Assembly (NCBI GenBank): GCA_043228905.1
Contig: JBHGNT010000012.1
Coordinates: 5,890,001 to 5,954,000 of the forward strand
Source: Azolla caroliniana
Lineage: Eukaryota > Polypodiophyta
DNA length: 64,000 bases
Direction of reading: 5' to 3'
Shown here piece after piece: positions 1 through 9,594 of this stretch. The notes below the pieces were generated by a model, which worked only from the letters and a program-made list of their open reading frames with translations, was not told the origin of the DNA and did not search any database. Positions within the stretch are counted from its first letter, which is position 1, and each line of letters starts with the position of its first letter. Both the position numbers and the translations under genes were made by a program.

Positions 1-302
1 GAGTTTATTGACATGATAGTCTTGAAATAGCTATATTCATTGGAAGCTCTATTTTATGGCTGTAGTATACTGGTTTATGACCTAATGCTTGGGCATGCCA
101 TTTGAGAACATGTTTTTTCTAAGTAATTCAGATATCATGTTCAAATGTGAAATTGTATTCAAGTTTTGTGAATGCTAACGCTGATGTAATCAAGAAAGAT
201 ATTAAAATACATTTCTTATTCCATTGAGTCATGCTAAATACATTTGAGAAAGAGAGATAGGGGAAGACAAAGAGTAGAAGATTATTCTCACATACATTTG
301 AG

Positions 303-378
303 ATGGATGTAGTTCAATTGGAAGGGTTGTCCAATAGGAGAGTAGAAGGTCAAGTGTTCAAGCCCCAGATCCTAGAAG
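303..378 (+). repeat. tRNA-derived SINE head (Pol III A and B boxes)
   Basis: The sequence at 310-321 (TAGTTCAATTGG) fits the internal Pol III A box. TGTTCAAGCCC at 355-365 is a near match to the B box, and the spacing is that of a tRNA gene. No cloverleaf closes well, so this is more likely a tRNA-derived SINE head than a working tRNA. The duplicated, T-rich sequence that follows could be its body, but no flanking target duplication was identified. Confidence 0.45.
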
Positions 379-389
379 ATTGTGTATAA

Positions 390-511
390 TTGTTTTACTT
401 TGTCATATTTGTAATTCCAGTAGGCTATGTAGCCATACATAATAGATAGATTATTGTACTTTGTTGTATTTGAAATTCCAGTAGGCTATAGCCATGCCTG
501 ATAGATAGATT
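390..511. repeat. Imperfect tandem duplication (about 60-bp unit)
   Basis: Two adjacent copies (about 390-452 and 454-511) share the core AATTCCAGTAGGCTAT and the end ATAGATAGATT, with several substitutions and small indels. They lie directly after the tRNA-like head and may be a duplicated SINE body. Confidence 0.6.
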
Positions 512-1876
512 TTCTTATTATCCATATTGAGACCAAAAGTGAAACACTTTCACACTATCTTTGGGGTCTGCTCGAGAATTTTTCAACTGAATGTTGTGAT
601 TTAAGTGTGGGAGAAATGTGTGGAGGTATATGTGGTGAAAGCAGATATGAGCATGCTTGAAGGTGGTGCTTTATTGTGGAGTGATTGAAGAGAATGTGAG
701 CTAACTTGTATGGAAGCTATAATATCTATGTACTCGAGAAGTTTGCAAATGAATGTTGTAATTGAGAGTATGCATTGTGTTTGTGATGGAAATGTGTGGA
801 GGTATAGGATTGGATCTGCAATGTGACGAAAACAAAAACATGATCAAAGGTGAGGCATTGTAGTACTATAGACGGTTAGCAAAATGTGTATGTACAAATT
901 TCCCCTTGCATGTATCGAATGCTTGATCTCACATAAGAGAAAATGTGAGGTACGTTGTATGATGTGGATGGTGGAAGAGTTTGTGCTTCCATATGTTAGG
1001 TAACAAATGTTTTGTTGTGATGCCTTGTGTAAAGAAATCTGAGAGGGAAAAACAAAAAAAGTGAAATGTAACTTCCATTCTAATCTAAGAAGATAGAAAA
1101 ATAATACATATAGGCTAGGGTAAAAAACCTCATGGTGAGGGTAAAAGACGCGAGCAACCTACATGTCCATACACAACACTACCACAAGATATCAACAAAT
1201 TCCCCCTATGAATGATGTGGTGAACAACCACTTGGCACATACATAGGAAGGCACAAAAGGAAGCATAAAGCTTTAGAAAACATGTAGTTGGTCCTAGTTT
1301 ATCAGACGGAACAAGCATAGGGCACCGATTCACCAACGAAACACGAGAGAAGGTTTTGGTGCAACACTTCGAAGGGAGCCGACCTAGACTTCTATGCGTC
1401 AAAGTGGTAGAAATTGTTTCTTTTTCCCTCTGTGTATGTTGTTGCAAGAACTTTCAGCAAGGTGAGGTAACCTTCACAACATTCTTGTTGTTGTAAGAAC
1501 CTACTTTTCCATTTCTTAGTCACATTTCAACACTTTTTCAAGAGGTATTTTTCCTCTCTCAATCTACAAACAATAAATATATATTTACTTTTTTCTGGTT
1601 TACAAAAGGGAGGAGTGTTTGCCTATTTGATGTGAGATTGTGAAATAGAAGTTGTGTGTTAATCACTTTCCATTGATCCTAGGCTCACATACAAGTGGGT
1701 TGTTGTCTATAGGGGTCATACATAGTTCTTTTTTGTTTTTTCCTACGATGATAGTTGCATATACATAAAAAATTTCCCTCGAAGATAGTTGTGCTTGAGA
1801 CCAGCTAGCAAGTAGCGTCCCAACTATCATTAGGCGCTTAGAGTTGTAATCAAGAAAGTTTTCATTACCATCTAAT

Positions 1877-2214
1877 TATCGAATACAATCATATAATGGA
1901 CGTATTCACATTACCCCATTGGACAAACTAGGTTAGGTTATTCTTGTAAATAGCATAAAGGGCATTTGCCCTAGTTTGGTTAGTATATAACCAACTTTGT
2001 AACTAGTTTGTAATGGCGTTGTTGGTTCTTTTGTTAATACAAAGTTTGTATTTTGTGCCTCTCTGTTTTTCTCCCTCTCTCTTCTTGCTAGTTGTCTCAG
2101 ACCTCTTAAGTTCCATTAATTCTATTCTACTTGTTTCTTCAAGTGCACAATGTGTACCATTATTGTAGACTAGATCATCATATTGTAAAGAACACAAGGT
2201 GATCATTCCCAACA
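1877..2214 (+). repeat. 5' LTR of a degenerate Ty1/copia element
   Basis: The LTR ends in CCCAACA at 2214, directly before an initiator-Met primer site. It aligns by eye with the reverse complement of the LTR at 3543-3897, sharing the 'GGACAAACTAGG' block and the CCCTAGTT/CCCTAACT segment. The left boundary near 1877 is inferred from that alignment because no clean TG start remains. Confidence 0.6.
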
Positions 2215-2216
2215 TT

Positions 2217-2228
2217 TGGTATCAGAGC
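2217..2228 (+). promoter_or_regulatory. Primer-binding site (initiator-Met tRNA)
   Basis: TGGTATCAGAGC lies 2 nt after the LTR end. It is the standard copia primer-binding site, complementary to the 3' end of plant initiator-Met tRNA, and it fixes the orientation of this element as plus. Confidence 0.85.
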
Positions 2229-2417
2229 AAGGTTTGTTCGTTGTTGGTCGTCATTTACAACTGCAAAATTGTACTTTGTGATAGAAAGAAGCATTGCTTG
2301 TTCCATTTCGTGCTCACTTTGGTTAGAATGCACTTCGGGTAGACTAGATACGGTCATACCTCCCTTTTGGTCATATTCACTACGAGCATAACTACAAACT
2401 ACTCAACCCTTGTCGAA

Positions 2418-3542
2418 ATGGCTTCGACATCCAGCTCATCGGAAACGAGGCTTCGAAAATTTGACGACACCAACTTCAACTTCCGGAAGGATGCAAGACT
2501 ATCTGATCGTGAGGGGACAGATCAACTTGATCGAAAATGAGAAAGCTCCAGAAGAATACAAGTCGAATGAGTGGATAAAGTTGGATCAAAAGTGCATGTT
2601 ACCATTTAGATGCATTTGTCCGAATCCGTATATTACATCGTTCAATCATGTATGATAGCTTATGAGCTACGGAAAACATTATCAAACACTTACGAGAAAA
2701 GGGTGGCCACAATAAAGATATATTTGATTCGACGCCTTTACAACCTTCGGATGAAAGAATCCGATTCACTTATGACTCACTTGAATGAAGGCATAATCTC
2801 CCAAATTTTGGCTCAAGGAATGACGATTGATGATGAGTTGAAAGCTCTATTGTTAATGGGCACTCTTCCACCTTCGTGGGAAACCTTCGTCACGATTGTA
2901 TGACGTGTCGGCTACGACCATAAAATACTCTGAGATTATGAGCTCCATCCTATCCAAAGACGCCTGGAGGCATAATCTCCCAAATTTTGGCTCAAGGAAT
3001 GACGATTGACGACAAGTTGAAAGCTCTATTGTTAATGGGCATTGTTCCACATTCGTGGGAAACCTTCGTCACGATTGTATGACGTGTCGGCTACAGCCGT
3101 AAAATACTCTAAGATTATGAGATCCATCCTATCCAAAGACATTCATACATGATTAGGCAAGAGATGCTGAATCATGTAAATTCGGGGAAGTTTGGGTGAT
3201 CGACCAAACAATCGGGGAAGAAGTTCTTCATGGATGCCAACCAACACGAAGAGTCGAAGCAAGTTCAGGGATACACAGATGTGTAATTGTTGTAAGAAAC
3301 CTGGACACATCAAAGTTGAATGTCGTGTCCTCAAGGCCAAAAATGAAAAGGTTCAGAATTGTGAGCAAAAGGGCAACCGAACGGAGGAAGTGAATTTCTA
3401 CAGTGCAACTTCCATTGTCAGCTCTATGGCTGAAAATATTTCGGAGGATCCGAACATTCTCGTGGTCGAAAATATGGTCAAATCAGAAGTCCTAGTTGTG
3501 ACTCAAAAAGCTACGAGTTGGCTTCTCAATTTGGGAGCCTCT
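2418..3542 (+). pseudogene. Degenerate copia gag and start of protease
   Basis: Gag starts at the ATG at 2418 (MASTSSSSETRLRKFD). A frameshift near 2488 moves the reading into the frame with MQDYLIVRGQ. A UBN2-like gag core (2640-2900), a CX2CX4HX4C zinc knuckle (CNCCKKPGHIKVEC, about 3290-3331) and the start of the protease active-site region (WLLNLGAS, where LLDSGAS is usual) follow. Several stops and an internal 179-bp tandem duplication disrupt the frame. The element stops at 3542, where a minus-strand LTR begins. The homologous stretch at 7020-8640 may be the rest of the same element, separated by that insertion. Confidence 0.75.
2790..3146 (+). repeat. 179-bp tandem duplication inside gag
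   Basis: The segment beginning GCATAATCTCCCAAATTTTG at 2791 repeats at 2970 with about a dozen differences. The second copy runs to about 3146. It duplicates the gag stretch SQILAQGMTIDDELKALL and the sequence after it. The divergence suggests an old event that happened after or around the death of the element. Confidence 0.85.
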
Positions 3543-3625
3543 TGTTGGAGTTTGAGACCGTCAGTGCGGAAACAAGAACATCTATGCTTAGAAGATCAAC
3601 AAGTTAGCATGGTAGAGCAAGATCA

Positions 3626-3686
<61 letters not shown>

Positions 3687-3897
3687 GCACACACACACAC
3701 ACACAATGTGTAATTATATTATTTGAAACTCACAGTTACAACAAATGGAGGCAACAACCTTATGAGCTAGGTTACAAAGTCAATTATATGCTAACTAAGT
3801 TAGGGCAACTGCCCTTTGACATATTTATAGAATTGTCTTAAACCTAGTTTGTCCAAGGGATAGTGTGAATATGACCATTAGAATCCCGTATTCCACA
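3543..3897 (-). repeat. 3' LTR of a minus-strand copia element
   Basis: On the plus strand it begins TGTTGGAG and ends TTCCACA, followed by CTCCCCC (a polypurine tract on the minus strand). The reverse complement aligns with the LTR at 1877-2214. It contains a long (GA)n-(CA)n microsatellite at about 3628-3704. Confidence 0.65.
3628..3704. repeat. (GA)n-(CA)n compound microsatellite
   Basis: About 57 bp of GA repeats pass directly into a CA repeat. The tract sits inside the minus-strand LTR, and the CT-rich R/U5 of related LTRs suggests it expanded from there. Confidence 0.9.
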
Positions 3898-4085
3898 CTC
3901 CCCCGTAATGGGCATATACACTATGGAGAAAACTGTAATAAGAAACAAGATGTACAAGTTATACAAAGAGAAGTTTGAATATATCAACTTATAGTCAAAT
4001 CAATGACGACCGAGAGGAAACAAAGGCTGAATCGACTGGTTCGAGTGCAGAAGCTGGTTTGGTTGTCAAGGCTGAGTGCTCAAAG

Positions 4086-4946
4086 TTATCTTTGTTGTTC
4101 GACTTGATCGGACTGAATACTCCTTAAGCCCATTTGGTGCTGAAGTGACTGAAATTGATCAGTTGCGAGACACTTGGTCATCCCGTCTAATATGTTGTTA
4201 GTCGTAGAGATCTTCTTAAGGTCGAGCTTCCCTAAAGTTACACAGTTCCAAACCAAATGATACCAAATGTTGATATGCTGGGAGGCGTTATGATGAATTG
4301 GATTCTTTGATAGAACAACAACACCTTGACTTTCGTTGTAGACAATTGGAGCCGAATTGGGGTCGTCTTGTCGAAACGTACACGCTAGTCGATCGAGCCA
4401 TAGAGCCTCTTTCGCCGCATCGAACGCGGCTACGTATTCCACCTCGATCGTTGAGGTGGCCGTGCACTCCTGAAGTTTCGACTTCCACAAAATTGCTCCA
4501 TTGCCGAATTTGAAGTAGTTTCCGGTTTTTAACTTTTGACTATCCACACAGCCGACAAAGTCCGAGTAAGTGTAACCGATTACACCTAGGTTCTTGTTCG
4601 AATGGAAAAGGATGCCAATATATTGTGTGCCCACCAGGTATTTGAATACATGCTTGATTGCATTCCAATGCGATTGGCCTGGGTTGTGCATGAATCAACT
4701 GACGACTCCTACGGCATGAGTAATGTCATGTTGTGTCACCACTGGTGAAAAAATCTCGTCAAAGTCGATACCATATTGTTGTCGGAAACCCTTCGCGACT
4801 AATTTGGCCTTATACTTGGGACACGCAGAATCCGACGTGTCTTTGAGTCGATAAACCCATTTGCACGGAAGACCACGTCGGTTGTTCAGTAGTTCGACTA
4901 AGTCCCATGTTTTATTGTGCCGGATGGAGTTAATCTTCGACTCCAT
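4086..4946 (-). pseudogene. Copia RNase H joined to RT N-terminus (RT core deleted)
   Basis: Reading from 4946 down gives the N-terminal RVT_2 part ([22 protein letters not shown], then AKLVAKGF and FDEIFSPVV). It then jumps straight to [10 protein letters not shown] and FMHNPGQSHWNAIKHVFKYL, which normally lie some 200 residues downstream. The RT palm with YVDD is therefore missing. RNase H (IGYTYSDFVGCVDSQKLKTG, IEVEYVAAFDAAKEALWL) continues to 4086. An in-frame stop lies at the junction. This copy cannot encode active RT. Confidence 0.85.
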
Positions 4947-4948
4947 TG

Positions 4949-6560
4949 TTAAGTGCTAGGCGACCGAATTGGTGCACGCCGATGCTTCTTCGTATGACGT
5001 GGGCTCCTTGACATTCGTAAAGAAGATTCTAGGAGAGTATCTCTCTGATGGCTGAGATAATCGTTCAGACCTTCTAGGGGCGAGTGGGCCGCCGGATCAT
5101 CGCTAATGATCATCTCTTGGGTAGTCGATCCACTCTGTGGTTTGCTACGTAGGCTACTCTCTAAGTCAGCTAGTCTTGTGGAGGCGGCGTGCCGTGTTGC
5201 CGCTCTAGTGTGGAGTGTTGGGGCATCAAGAGGAGTCAAGGCATCTGAAAAAGTGACTCTTCTAACTTCAATCGACCTTTCCGCTGGTTTGTGCATCTTC
5301 GACTCGTTAATAACAACGTCTAAACTTCAGACGATTTTTCTATTTTTTCTGGATCCAGAGTCGGTAGCTGAATTTGCCTTCTAATCCATAGCCAAGGAAA
5401 ATACATTTCCGGGACCGTGGCTCAAGTTTTCGGTGATCATCCTTAGGCACAAGTGTGAATGCTTCACAGCGAAAAATCCCTAGCTTCTCGTAATTCGGCC
5501 TCTAGCCGATCCAAAGCCCTTGTGGGATTTGAAGTCCTTGAGGCCTACTCAGCGACATGTTAATTATGTGCACTGCAGTAAGGAGTGCCTCAGCCATGAA
5601 ATCATTTGATAGTCTAACGTGTTGCATCATGGTGACAATTCGCTCCTGAATTATCTGATTCATTCTTTCTGCAACGTCGTTCTGTTCTGGACTATATGGG
5701 GTCGTGAGCTCTCGTATGATGCCACCCTATCGACAAAATTTGAGGAATTTGTCCAATTGGAATTCTCCACCATTATCCGATCTTAAGCATTTCAGCTTTC
5801 GCTGATTGGTTTTCAACCATTGCAAACCACTCTTGAAAGATCGTGAACACTCGATCTTTGGTTATGATCGGATACGCCCACAGTTTTCTTGTCGAGTCGT
5901 CAATGAAGGTGACAAAGTAGGAGGAGCCGTCGAGAGACTGATGTGGCATTGGGCCACATACGTCCGACTGGACCAAATCAAGAGGACTTGACTCTCTCGG
6001 TTCTCTTGTCGGGTGTGAGGTAGCAGTCTGTTTGCCGTATTGGCAGTGCTCACAAAACTGGTGGTTTGAGAATGAGAGCTTGGGGATGTATCCGACTCTA
6101 GATAAGTGTGTTGTGTCGGCCTTGCTGAGGTGTCCGAGTCATCAGTGCCATAAAGATGACATTGGAATGTCTACTAGAAACAAGTCATCCTCTTTGAGTG
6201 TGACATATAGGGGGGTATGGGGAATGTACTTTTGGACCTCCAGCAAGCAGGAGGTTCCCCTTGTGGAGTGTCCACCCTCCTGAAGAGAAGCCAACACGGA
6301 TGTTGTCTTCGTTAAGTTGTCCGACCGAAATAAGTGATCTTGAGAGCTCAGGTATGTGTTGGACATCGTGTAGTACTAGTGTAGAGCCACCTAGGAGGTT
6401 GAGCTCTACAATGCCGATTCCAATTATAGCACAGTGCTGCGAGTTTCCGACTCAAACCTAGCCGGAATGCCGAACTGAAAATTGCCGAAATTGGGATCTA
6501 TGAGGGGTCACAAGATAGGACGCACCCGAATCCAAGAGCCATGTGCTTGATTCTTCAGTC
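4949..6560 (-). pseudogene. Copia protease, integrase and linker remnant
   Basis: Same minus-strand element. From right to left there is a protease motif (TWLLDSGAS near 6540-6560), GAG-pre-integrase (LGHLSKAD near 6115, FCEHCQYGKQ near 6040), the integrase core (DVCGPMPHQSLDGSSYFVTFIDD, 5870-5970; NGGEF and AERMNQ further down to about 5640) and the integrase-RT linker (4949-5296). Frames break repeatedly. Protein similarity to the plus-strand copy at 7020-8640 shows they belong to one family. Confidence 0.75.
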
Positions 6561-7019
6561 GTAAGCAGAACTTATTATTGTGGGGGATGTGTTGTCTGAG
6601 TGTTGTTAGAGGGCCTTTGTGTGCCTTTAAGGACCTAGACTCGTGACGTCTTTTCAAGGGGGAAAGGGGGGGGGGGGTCTGTGAGGTAGTTCTATGGGGA
6701 ATTCGGCCTCCTAGGTGTTGAGTCTGGTCGATGCCTATGGCCTTAACCTGGGCGGGGTATGGGTCGATGTGTGCAGTTGTCGGGTGTCTCGTTCAGTCAC
6801 AAAATAGTTGTGGGTGGGGAGTTGGCTTCGTTTTGGGACCCAGAAGCGAGTGGCACCTTTATGCCAACCTTGGGTGTTTGTGAGTTGTTTTCTGACTTGC
6901 CAAACAACACGTTCTCCGCAGGGTGGTCCTTTAGTGAAAGTCGCATGGACATTCACCTACTTGCGTGGTGTGGATGTCCTTGTTCTGATGTTAGTGTTAC
7001 TCTGACCTTTTATTTTTAT
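6561..7019. other. Unassigned stretch, perhaps eroded gag
   Basis: This lies where the gag of the minus-strand copia should be, but no zinc knuckle or gag core is readable on either strand, and no second LTR is seen. A run of 12 G lies at 6666-6677. The right end of the minus-strand element is somewhere in this interval. Confidence 0.35.
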
Positions 7020-8640
7020 GGCTCAAAAGACTCGGCCATCTAAGCAAAGCCGGCATCATGCACCTATCCAAATCCGGCAACATTCCCAAACTATCCTTTT
7101 TGAACCATCAGTTTTGTGAGCAGTGTCAATACGGAAAGCAGGCGGCTACATCACACCTGACCAATGTGCGAGAGAGTCGAGCCCGCTCGATTGATTCATT
7201 CAAACATTTGTGGCCCCATACCACATCACTCTCTTGGTGGCATGTTGTATTTCATCACGTTCATTGATGACGCAACTCGGAAGATGTGGGCTTATTCGTC
7301 TCTAACAAAAGATCACGTTTTCACGATCTTCAAGGAATGGCTCTCAATGGTCGAAAATTAGACAGGCTAAAAGCTGAAGAGCCTTCGATCGAATAATGGG
7401 GGAGAGTATAAATTGGACGAATTCATCAAACTTTGACGACAACACGACATCAGACATGAATTTACGACTCCCCACAGTCTAGAGCAGAATGGCATTGACG
7501 AACACATGAATCATACAATTTAGGAACGAATTGTTGCTATGTTGCATCATTCTGGACTCTCGGATGGCTTTTGGGCCTAGGAATTACTCATAGTTGTGCA
7601 CATTATCAATATGTCGGCAAATAGGCCGAGTGGACTCAAAATTCCGCTCTGAATTGGAAAGAAACCAGACTATGGAAAGGTGTGGATATTCAGATGTGAG
7701 GCATATGCACTTGTGCCAAGAGAAAAACGCTGAAAACTCAAGCCATGGTCACAGAAATGTATTTCCCTAGGATATGTACTTCACGGGAATTTCGGCTATC
7801 GACTTTGGGTTTCCGAGACTCGTCAAGTTGTTCAAAGCTCAGACATGGTCTTCAACGAGTCTGAAATGCACATTGTCAAGTCAATCGAACAACCGATTGA
7901 ATTAAGGAGAGTAACTTTTTTGGTCTTGCCAACTCCTTTAGACAACCCAACACTACACGCAACAATGGCAACACGGCAAGCTACCTCCATGGAACATAGT
8001 ACGGCTACATCCAGTACTTCGGAACCAACTATCTCTAAGAGAAGCCCACGAAGTGATCCACAAGGTGGATTGGCTATTGAAGAAACAATCCTCAACCATG
8101 ATCCGACTAGTTCAGTCTTACCGCGTAGATCTGAAAGACTATATAGCAGCCACAAGAGAGATATTCTCTCGGCCTCTTCTTTATAGACGCCGGTGAACCG
8201 ACCACATATGAAGAAGCTTTGACATGTGCCTACACTACACACTTGCGACTTGCAATGGAATCCGAAATGAATTCCATCCAAAAAAATTAGAATTGGGACT
8301 TAGTGGAACTGCCAAAGAATCGATGTGCACTCCCATGCATATGGGTCTTCCAACTTAAAGAGACATTTGATTTGGCAAATCCTAAGTATACTTAGGCCAA
8401 ATTAGTTGCAAAGGGTTTCCAATAATAGTATAGGGTGGATTTCAACGAAATCTTTTCACCCGTGGTGAAAATGACTACCCTTTGGTTCTTACTTGGTAGT
8501 TGTTGCCGAGGACTTACAACTTCTTCAAATAGATGTTAAAACAACCTTCCTCCATGGTGATCTACACGAGGAAATCTAATATATGGAGCAACCAAAAGGA
8601 TTCACTAGCAAATAAATTCGGTTCCCTTTACCCACTATTT
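7020..8640 (+). pseudogene. Degenerate copia pre-integrase, integrase and RT start
   Basis: RLGHLSKAG (7028) and FCEQCQYGKQ (about 7111-7140) are the GAG-pre-integrase zinc ligands. The integrase D region is YFITFIDDATRKMWAY (7245-7300). A degenerate second D/E region lies at 7400-7620. The linker is at 7845-8186 (VRRVTF-like and PRRSERL motifs). The RT N-terminus follows ([55 protein letters not shown]). Many stops and frameshifts are present. It may be the downstream half of the element whose gag is at 2418-3542. It ends about 100 bp before the Copia-A insertion at 8743. Confidence 0.75.
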
Positions 8641-8742
8641 GCTCATCAAAAGGAACATCTTTTGGTTGTCACATACTAGCCTATGACATGCATTTGGCAT
8701 GGCCGTTAAAGCCCACATGTCACAAAATGGTGTGGAAATTCT

Positions 8743-8884
8743 TGTTGAGAATAACACGGAATATTGCTCGGCCACAACCGAGTCACGAATCACTTGTCGA
8801 TGAGAATCAAAACACAGTAATGGGAAGTAGGGAGTGAGCGCATGTACACACACATACAATAGAGAGTACATGGGATGTTTACGT
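8743..8884 (-). repeat. Copia-A 3' LTR, left fragment
   Basis: It begins TGTTGAGAATAACACGG and aligns to the first ~140 bp of the intact LTR at 46554. It breaks at GATGTTTACGT, where G3 inserted. The rest of this LTR resumes at 28339. Confidence 0.92.
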
Positions 8885-9517
8885 TGTCGCGTTGTTACAC
8901 GCGTACGTGTAGAAAGGGGCGGGACCATGGGGGTCTTGGACCGAGGAGCGAGAGAGAGAGAGAGCGAGAGAGATAGAGAGACGGAGAGAGAGATTCACCG
9001 ACATGTAGGAGCGAGAGAGAGAGATATAGAACGTAACACTTAATTATAATGACAGAGATTACAAACACCGACAGTTACAACCGACAATGCGGCGACGGAC
9101 CCGACACGGGGACCCTACTCACGCACACCGACGATAGACACACGACTCAAAGAAACAAAAAGGGAAAGGGAGCGACTCTGCTAGAAGCACACGGGCTGTC
9201 CACGAAGCAGAGGCAGCGACCTCCCGACACCCGCAGAGAGCGACGATTCACGTCCAAGAGAGAGAGCTCCCTCTTCCGTTCTGCAGCAACGCTTCCCTTC
9301 CTCCTCACACGCGATGCCTGTTTTCCCTTGTCCTCCTCCCTTTATTCCCTGTCCCTCTGACCGGGATACACATAATCCCCCCCTAATAAATGCATGCGGC
9401 TTAGTATTTACGTCCACCGGTTTGTGTGCAAAATATCAAGTCACGCGTCCATCCGTGTAAGGGCCGGTTTACACGCTTTCTCTCCGATTCCGCCTATGGC
9501 CGGTTTTCTTCACGACA
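8885..9517 (-). repeat. G3 3' LTR (left)
   Basis: This 633-bp LTR runs TGTCGCG...CACGACA. It contains GA-rich tracts at 8943-9025. The sequence just inside (TCCACCCCCACC, 9518-9529) is the polypurine tract of the minus-strand element. It matches the split right LTR with only scattered, mostly transition, differences. Confidence 0.9.
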
Positions 9518-9594
9518 TCCACCCCCACCAAACCGCGCATCCACCGGTATGCGCCAGAGACGGGTAGATATCGAAGAAACCCGGCCTCACTCGT

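Larger units (their letters stand above)
1..1876. other. AT-rich intergenic DNA without genes
   Basis: No open frame here resembles a known protein, and base composition is AT-rich and repetitive. The only structures I can support are the tRNA-like SINE head near 303-378 and a short imperfect tandem duplication at 390-511, both listed separately. A 105-codon minus-strand frame at 1130-1447 has no recognisable domain and I do not call it a gene. Confidence 0.6.
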
